Shown: positions 21,140-24,780 of the stretch, in pieces
Numbering within the stretch: the stretch's first letter is position 1
How the letters are laid out: every line of letters begins with the position of its first letter
Source of the DNA: a virus
IMG/VR virus record: IMGVR_UViG_3300021197_000883
Location: 1 to 24,780 of that record
Reading direction: 5' to 3' (one strand)
DNA length: 24,780 nt
Translations under genes and position numbers: made by a program
Notes under the pieces: model-generated
The model's input: only the letters and a program-made list of their open reading frames with translations
Database searches by the model: none
Told to the model about the DNA's origin: nothing

Positions 21140-21607
21140 CTAGTTTGCTAGTGGGTTATCTAAAGACTCTTGTATTCGTTTTTCTATGTCTACCTTAGTC
21201 TTTTCTACTTTGATCTCAAACCGATCTAATTTAGTGTCGTAGTTTGTTAACTTTGTATCTACTGACTGTAATTTAGTATCGACCTTTGACTCTAAGTTCC
21301 ATTGTGCATTTCGTAAATCTGTCATGTCTTTCTTTAACTCTATTTTTATGGCATCAGCATGTTCTTCTATTCTCATAACATCGCTTGAAGTTTTTGCCAT
21401 CTGTCCAGCTATTGCATCTAAGTCCAAATTTGCTATTCCTTCAACTTTTTGATATAAAAGGAATCCTCCATAGAGTGAACCAACAATCGTTGAAATTAGA
21501 GCAAATGCTGCGACTAAACTGGTATATGTAAACCTTAATCCCAGAAATTTTAGTCGTTTATCAACTAAACCTTCAACTTGTGCAACTTTTTCTCCTAGAT
21601 CAGCCAT
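21140..21607 (-). CDS. Membrane-anchored coiled-coil protein, 155 aa
   Basis: An N-terminal helix (1-25) is followed by a transmembrane segment at about 30-52 and then a long hydrophilic coiled coil (70-145) with repeats of form DTKL near 110-128. One end would span the inner membrane with a rod in the periplasm, like an inner-membrane spanin but longer. It lies beside other small membrane proteins. The role, lysis or envelope organisation, is inferred. Confidence 0.6.
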   Translation of the reverse strand: MADLGEKVAQVEGLVDKRLKFLGLRFTYTSLVAAFALISTIVGSLYGGFLLYQKVEGIANLDLDAIAGQMAKTSSDVMRIEEHADAIKIELKKDMTDLRNAQWNLESKVDTKLQSVDTKLTNYDTKLDRFEIKVEKTKVDIEKRIQESLDNPLAN

Positions 21608-22020
21608 TAATTATTAAATGCTCCATCATTCTGTAATTGCTTCAAGTATTCAATTTCTTGTTTTAATCTTTCTACTTCTAACCTTCTTCTTTGTAGTTCT
21701 AACTGGTAAAGTGTATTACAATTTATTCTTTCACTTGGTGCATCTAAAGGAATAATAAGTCTAGCATATAACCCAATGTCTTTAGTTTGCGGATCATTGC
21801 CTTCTTTCCCTATAATTGGCACAATAGCATTGTTTATTACGCCAGTCATTCCAATCTCAAAGTTTGTGCTACCGCCTATAGCATTTTTACAATCAAGATC
21901 ACCTGCTCTAATACTGTCCGAACCACTAACTGAACTAATACTCGGTATCGAAAAACTCATTGAGTTACTATCTGCTATTACCTGTGAACTCAGTAATAAT
22001 AAAATTAACCACCGTTTCAC
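21607..22020 (-). CDS. Secreted protein, 137 aa, with C-terminal coiled coil
   Basis: A GTG at 22020 with GAGGTTT before it starts a signal peptide (KRWLILLLLSSQVIA, 2-16). The mature part has a Ser-rich stretch, a C43-type cysteine (DLDCKNAIGG), an IGMTGVIN strand, DIGLYARLIIPL (about 81-92), then ERINCNTLYQLEL and a helical end rich in Arg, Glu and Leu. The arrangement INC-x4-L before the helix resembles a motif I have seen in uncharacterised secreted proteins of phages and pilus regions. It overlaps both neighbours by a few bases. Confidence 0.6.
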   Translation of the reverse strand: MKRWLILLLLSSQVIADSNSMSFSIPSISSVSGSDSIRAGDLDCKNAIGGSTNFEIGMTGVINNAIVPIIGKEGNDPQTKDIGLYARLIIPLDAPSERINCNTLYQLELQRRRLEVERLKQEIEYLKQLQNDGAFNN

Positions 22021-22388
22021 TTAAACCTCGAACAGATCCTAGATTCTACAATGGGTTTAAAATCATCATTGCCTCTAAGTTTTGATGTTGAGCATATGTA
22101 TTCAACAACTTTTGCATTTTTATCATTAACATAAACATCAAACCTAACACGATGCAAATACTTTATGTTTATGATCTTGTATCGAGTAACAAACGGTATA
22201 GGCTTCCATTCTTTATCAAACACACCAATCTCATACCATTGCACATCCGATCTTTTATTAAACACCTGCATTGTGGTCATCTTGGCACTTGGTATAAACG
22301 ACATTTTCCACTTGGGGTAAGTGGGTGTCATATCATGTGCTGCTACACTACCACATAGCAACAACCACAGTATTACTGGGCGATACAT
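22017..22388 (-). CDS. Secreted PapD-chaperone-like small protein
   Basis: The 123-aa protein has a signal peptide (VILWLLLCGSVAA, 5-17) and a single immunoglobulin-like stretch whose pattern recalls the N-terminal domain of periplasmic pilus chaperones: MQVFNKRSDVQWYEIGVFD (41-59), WKPIPFVTR, then the F1-G1-like end with YICSTS (about 95-100) and SRICSRF (116-122). Two late cysteines could bond. A true PapD chaperone has a second domain, absent here. It is encoded next to a lipoprotein with pilin-like pattern, so a chaperone-client pair is possible. Similarity is from memory of motifs. Confidence 0.55.
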   Translation of the reverse strand: MYRPVILWLLLCGSVAAHDMTPTYPKWKMSFIPSAKMTTMQVFNKRSDVQWYEIGVFDKEWKPIPFVTRYKIINIKYLHRVRFDVYVNDKNAKVVEYICSTSKLRGNDDFKPIVESRICSRFK

Positions 22389-22897
22389 TCTGCTACTACA
22401 ACTGCCGAATATGAACCACCAGGAAATGCTTTTTGTGAACCACCACCGTAGGTAGCAACTGAAGTAACATTAAACCAAGTTGTACCTGCTAGTGTTAAAT
22501 TATAAATTCGCATTGCACCGCCATCTGCTGTTGTACTGGCTGCTTGATAACCACTCATATCAGAAACACTTCCAGAGGCATATGCAACTGTTCCTGTCCA
22601 TGTAACAGAGTCACCTAAACTTGGACTTGAACTAAAAGAAGTGGGGTAACTTATCTGCGCTTTGTAAGCATTAGCTAGAGATGTATCAACACGAATAACA
22701 GGTACTTGACCATCACTTGCAGGTAAAGTTGTAAGCGTATACGCATTAGGGTTTCCGTAATAACCAACAGTATCAGTATTAACTGTACATCTTGATTCTA
22801 CATTGCCATTAATATTAGTATTAGCCTCTACTTTCTTTGCAAATAAAGAACACCCAGTTAGTCCTACGATTAAAAATAAAGTTATTAATTTGTTCAT
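22373..22897 (-). CDS. Lipoprotein with spore-coat-U/CS1-pilin-like pattern
   Basis: The 174-aa protein has a lipobox LTGC (13-16). The mature chain shows NGNVESRCTVNTDTVGYYG (30-48) with C37, long beta-strand-rich Ser/Thr stretches and an end SYSAVVVAEC with C171. A cysteine near the start and a final beta-strand resemble the SCPU/CS1-type pilin fold, whose subunits need a PapD-like chaperone; such a protein is encoded just downstream. Lipidation would place it on a membrane. The pilin assignment is a hypothesis; a beta-sandwich lipoprotein is well supported. Confidence 0.55.
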   Translation of the reverse strand: MNKLITLFLIVGLTGCSLFAKKVEANTNINGNVESRCTVNTDTVGYYGNPNAYTLTTLPASDGQVPVIRVDTSLANAYKAQISYPTSFSSSPSLGDSVTWTGTVAYASGSVSDMSGYQAASTTADGGAMRIYNLTLAGTTWFNVTSVATYGGGSQKAFPGGSYSAVVVAECIAQ

Positions 22898-23772
22898 TTA
22901 TACTGCTCCTGTATCATTTCGTTGTGTAATTGCTCTTGTGTTAAACTTCTAAAAACTAACTTGTTGTCTACTACCTTTCCACCATCTAACTGAGTTGTAT
23001 CACGATATACACCACCTTGAATCTGTGCTACATAATAAGAGTTAATATTTGTAGCTTTATTTATTTGTCTTAAAAGCGATGCTTGTGATGCTGTGTTAGC
23101 TATAGTTAAGGCATTTTCTGTTGCTGCCATTGCTATCTCTAATCGTTCTTTTTCTTCATCTTCTTCTTCTGTTTCTCTTTTTTCTTCCTCTTTATCCAAA
23201 AGTTTATCATCCGACTTCTCTGTTGCCTGTTCAACAAACTCATCATCTAAAGCATCATATATTTCTATAACTGGTATAACGGGTAAAGGCGGTATGTAAT
23301 TAGGGCAACTCTCATCATTTTGTGCATTTCTACATAAATCCCATCTGTACATATAAAGTATGGTTACATCTTCAATACTGCCTGTACCTGTACCTCTGAT
23401 CCTACCATCGCCAAACTGCTCAATTGGTGTGTAAGGTAAAGGTATGACATTCTGTACCGTACCGCCATACTGTCCATCCCAATCATGCTTCTCTTGGAAC
23501 ACATAACCACCACCAACTTTGTCGCTTTCTATCGTTACTGTAAAGTCATCGACTACATTCTTAACTGTTGTGTAGTTGTAAAGCACACCACTTATATCTA
23601 AACCTTCTTCAACGCTAACACCTAAAGTGCCTGTATTCATCTTCCAAGTATTGCCATATATAGCAGCATTACTGGTGTAACCAAAGTCGTAACTAAAAGA
23701 ACAAAAAGGCAGCAGCAACAGTACCCATAATGTTAAGGGCTTTATCACGCTTTTCTGCAACACTAATTTCAT
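22894..23772 (-). CDS. Secreted protein with signal peptide and acidic helix, 292 aa
   Basis: I start it at 23772, where AAAGGAG precedes ATG and the residues form a signal peptide (KLVLQKSVIKPLTLWVLLLL, 2-21, cut near SFS-YDF). The mature part is beta-rich (YTSNAAIYGNTWKMNTG) with two cysteines near 150-160 (LCRNAQNDESCP), a Pro-rich hinge (PPLPVIPVI) and a very acidic coiled coil (EEEKRETEEEDEEKERLEIA), then a VAQIQGGVYRDT end. It overlaps the upstream gene by 80 bases. It seems to span periplasm or surface with a rigid helix. No family is named. Confidence 0.6.
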   Translation of the reverse strand: MKLVLQKSVIKPLTLWVLLLLPFCSFSYDFGYTSNAAIYGNTWKMNTGTLGVSVEEGLDISGVLYNYTTVKNVVDDFTVTIESDKVGGGYVFQEKHDWDGQYGGTVQNVIPLPYTPIEQFGDGRIRGTGTGSIEDVTILYMYRWDLCRNAQNDESCPNYIPPLPVIPVIEIYDALDDEFVEQATEKSDDKLLDKEEEKRETEEEDEEKERLEIAMAATENALTIANTASQASLLRQINKATNINSYYVAQIQGGVYRDTTQLDGGKVVDNKLVFRSLTQEQLHNEMIQEQYK

Positions 23773-24262
23773 CTTTCTCCTTTGGCATTGGTATCTCATC
23801 TGTCTTGACTGCCCATGCTCTCTTAGCTTCATCACCAATCAAACCATCTATAGGGCAAGGCGTTCCAGCCGACATCATTGCAGACCATACATCTGGGTCT
23901 TGACACATCACACTTACTGCTGCGACTTTCATTCCAAACATATACAGCTTTTGTGCTTTCTTTAACCTTAAACAATTTTCTTCTGTGTATGTCGTACCTA
24001 CTGACAATCCTAGTATCTGTGTCTGTACTGAACCACTAGAACTAATCGTACATAAATCTGAGTTATTACCACTTCCAAACTGAGGTGCTATTGCACTCGG
24101 TGGTGGACTTATTACTTCTGTCTTTTGACTACCTTTCGTTGTAACTACGCTTGTCGAATCTGTAACGATAGGGTCAGCAGCCATTACTGGCAATACAAAC
24201 ACTATCCAGAACGCTACAACTATAAAACCTGCAACTATATTGTTGCGTAATCTATCAGACAT
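23693..24262 (-). CDS. Secreted protein with signal peptide and C-terminal anchor, 189 aa
   Basis: An N-terminal signal (about 8-28, ending VMAA) is followed by a Thr/Ser/Pro-rich region, then a cysteine-containing helical domain: DLCTISSSGSVQTQILGLSV (69-88), ENCLRLKKAQKLYMFGMKVA (95-114), SVMCQDPDVWSAMMSAGTPCP (117-137). The last residues (MGTVAAAFLFF) are hydrophobic, a possible membrane tail. The pattern recurs in marine phages in my memory, without function. It is upstream of the other secreted proteins and may form the first member of that cassette. Confidence 0.6.
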   Translation of the reverse strand: MSDRLRNNIVAGFIVVAFWIVFVLPVMAADPIVTDSTSVVTTKGSQKTEVISPPPSAIAPQFGSGNNSDLCTISSSGSVQTQILGLSVGTTYTEENCLRLKKAQKLYMFGMKVAAVSVMCQDPDVWSAMMSAGTPCPIDGLIGDEAKRAWAVKTDEIPMPKEKDEISVAEKRDKALNIMGTVAAAFLFF

Positions 24263-24780
24263 TAGTCAGCTACTAAACTCACAAATGCTGGGTCTACTTC
24301 ATCTGTAGGGTTAGCAGTAAAGTGTGTACACATATCAATATGTCTAGTTGCTGTTGTTGTAGCTGGTCCATAAGTTACTGTGCCATCTTCAGCAGTATTC
24401 TTAACCTTTCTAGTTTCAGTATGAGGTTTGTTCTCATAAGCAATAACACCAGCTAAATCTGATATAGCATTAATAGCTGTCTTGATTGTTTCGTGTTCGC
24501 TATACAAAGCTGTAGCATAAGTAGCAATGTTACTTGGCACAGCAGTACCACCTTTAGCTGCTCTTGACCAATACCAATCTATAGCATCGTGTCTACTAGC
24601 TACTGCACTTTTAGCCTTGTCAAGCATACTAGCTTTAAGCGTAGCTACATCTCTAGCTGTTGAGGCATATGTACCTACAACCTCTGAGCCACTTGTGTCT
24701 ACAGTAAACTCACCATTCCAATAGTATCTGCTATCAGGAGTGACTTCTCTGTATGCCTTAATGCCTAGTGAGGTAAGTGT
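24262..24780 (-). CDS. Fibre-associated protein (partial, 5' end outside the window)
   Basis: The frame stays open to the window edge, so at least 172 residues belong to a longer protein; the ATG at 24627 is internal. The visible part contains YYWNGEFTVDT, then a helical DUF4376-like region: ARDVATLKASMLDKAKSAV and RHDAIDWYWSRAAKGGTAV, TYATALYSEHETIKTAIN, and an end with HIDMCTHFTANPTDEVDPAF. Such regions occur in tail fibre or fibre-assembly proteins. Its stop overlaps the next ATG. The full length and N-terminal domain cannot be seen. Confidence 0.55.
   Translation of the reverse strand, partial: TLTSLGIKAYREVTPDSRYYWNGEFTVDTSGSEVVGTYASTARDVATLKASMLDKAKSAVASRHDAIDWYWSRAAKGGTAVPSNIATYATALYSEHETIKTAINAISDLAGVIAYENKPHTETRKVKNTAEDGTVTYGPATTTATRHIDMCTHFTANPTDEVDPAFVSLVAD

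Noticed and set aside
22152-22358. 68-aa plus-strand frame opposite the PapD-like gene
   Set aside because: No initiation signal or partner; the opposite strand has a signal peptide and operon overlaps.
22894-23838. Longer 314-aa start for the secreted protein at 23838
   Set aside because: The added 22 residues are charged, would bury the signal peptide and lengthen the overlap; the ATG at 23772 has a far better ribosome binding site.
1-24780. Temperate phage interpretation
   Set aside because: No integrase, excisionase, attachment core or CI-like repressor was seen; operator-like sites alone do not show lysogeny.

Overview
The window is about 24.8 kb of a tailed double-stranded DNA phage, most likely a short-tailed (podovirus-type) virus of a marine, AT-rich, Gram-negative bacterium. 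This rests on very dense coding, low G+C by eye (roughly one third), a DnaB/RusA replication module on one strand, and a virion module on the other strand with a tail adaptor, a propeller-like tail protein, a glycine-rich adhesin and large internal-protein candidates but no tape measure. Several predicted proteins carry signal peptides or lipoboxes, which fits a Gram-negative host. No integrase, tRNA, rRNA, CRISPR array or insertion sequence was seen. DNA polymerase, terminase, portal, major capsid and a recognisable endolysin are absent from the window; some probably lie beyond its edges.

Layout. (1) 1-1365, minus strand: a small operon of two 46-aa genes, a Gp88-like gene and a 64-aa gene, closed by one or two hairpin terminators. 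(2) 1366-1789: a 424-base non-coding region between divergent transcription units. It holds several inverted repeats, a 15-bp iteron-like repeat, twin operator-like palindromes 22 bp apart, a promoter candidate and a 5' leader hairpin. (3) 1790-10731, plus strand: the early/replication module. It encodes small hypothetical proteins, a C5-cytosine DNA methyltransferase, a probable single-strand annealing protein, an SSB-like protein ending in DDDVPF, two small proteins resembling a split replication initiator/helicase loader, the DnaB helicase, a PAPS-reductase-like protein, a small lipoprotein, a DUF3310 protein, a RusA resolvase and a ribbon-helix-helix regulator. Two intergenic stretches, 4777-4930 and 9172-9319, look like structured RNA. 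(4) 10728-24780, minus strand: the late module, which converges on the early module with overlapping stop codons. Read in its own direction it starts with a fibre-like protein cut by the window edge. It continues through a run of secreted and membrane proteins, including lipoprotein-pilin-like and PapD-like ones, then small membrane proteins and a metallophosphoesterase. It ends with the tail adaptor, tail protein, fibre, polyglycine adhesin and five internal or hypothetical virion proteins.

How the parts fit. The non-coding region at 1366-1789 probably sets the divergent early program and may be an origin. The plus-strand module replicates, recombines and modifies phage DNA, probably with a host polymerase. 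The ribbon-helix-helix gene at the end of that module has a dyad over its own promoter. The minus-strand module builds the tail and injection apparatus and also exports unusual envelope proteins. The points most worth a second look are the three-way-junction RNA at 9174-9305, which displays an anti-Shine-Dalgarno sequence in a loop, and the secreted pilin/chaperone-like cluster at 21607-24262.
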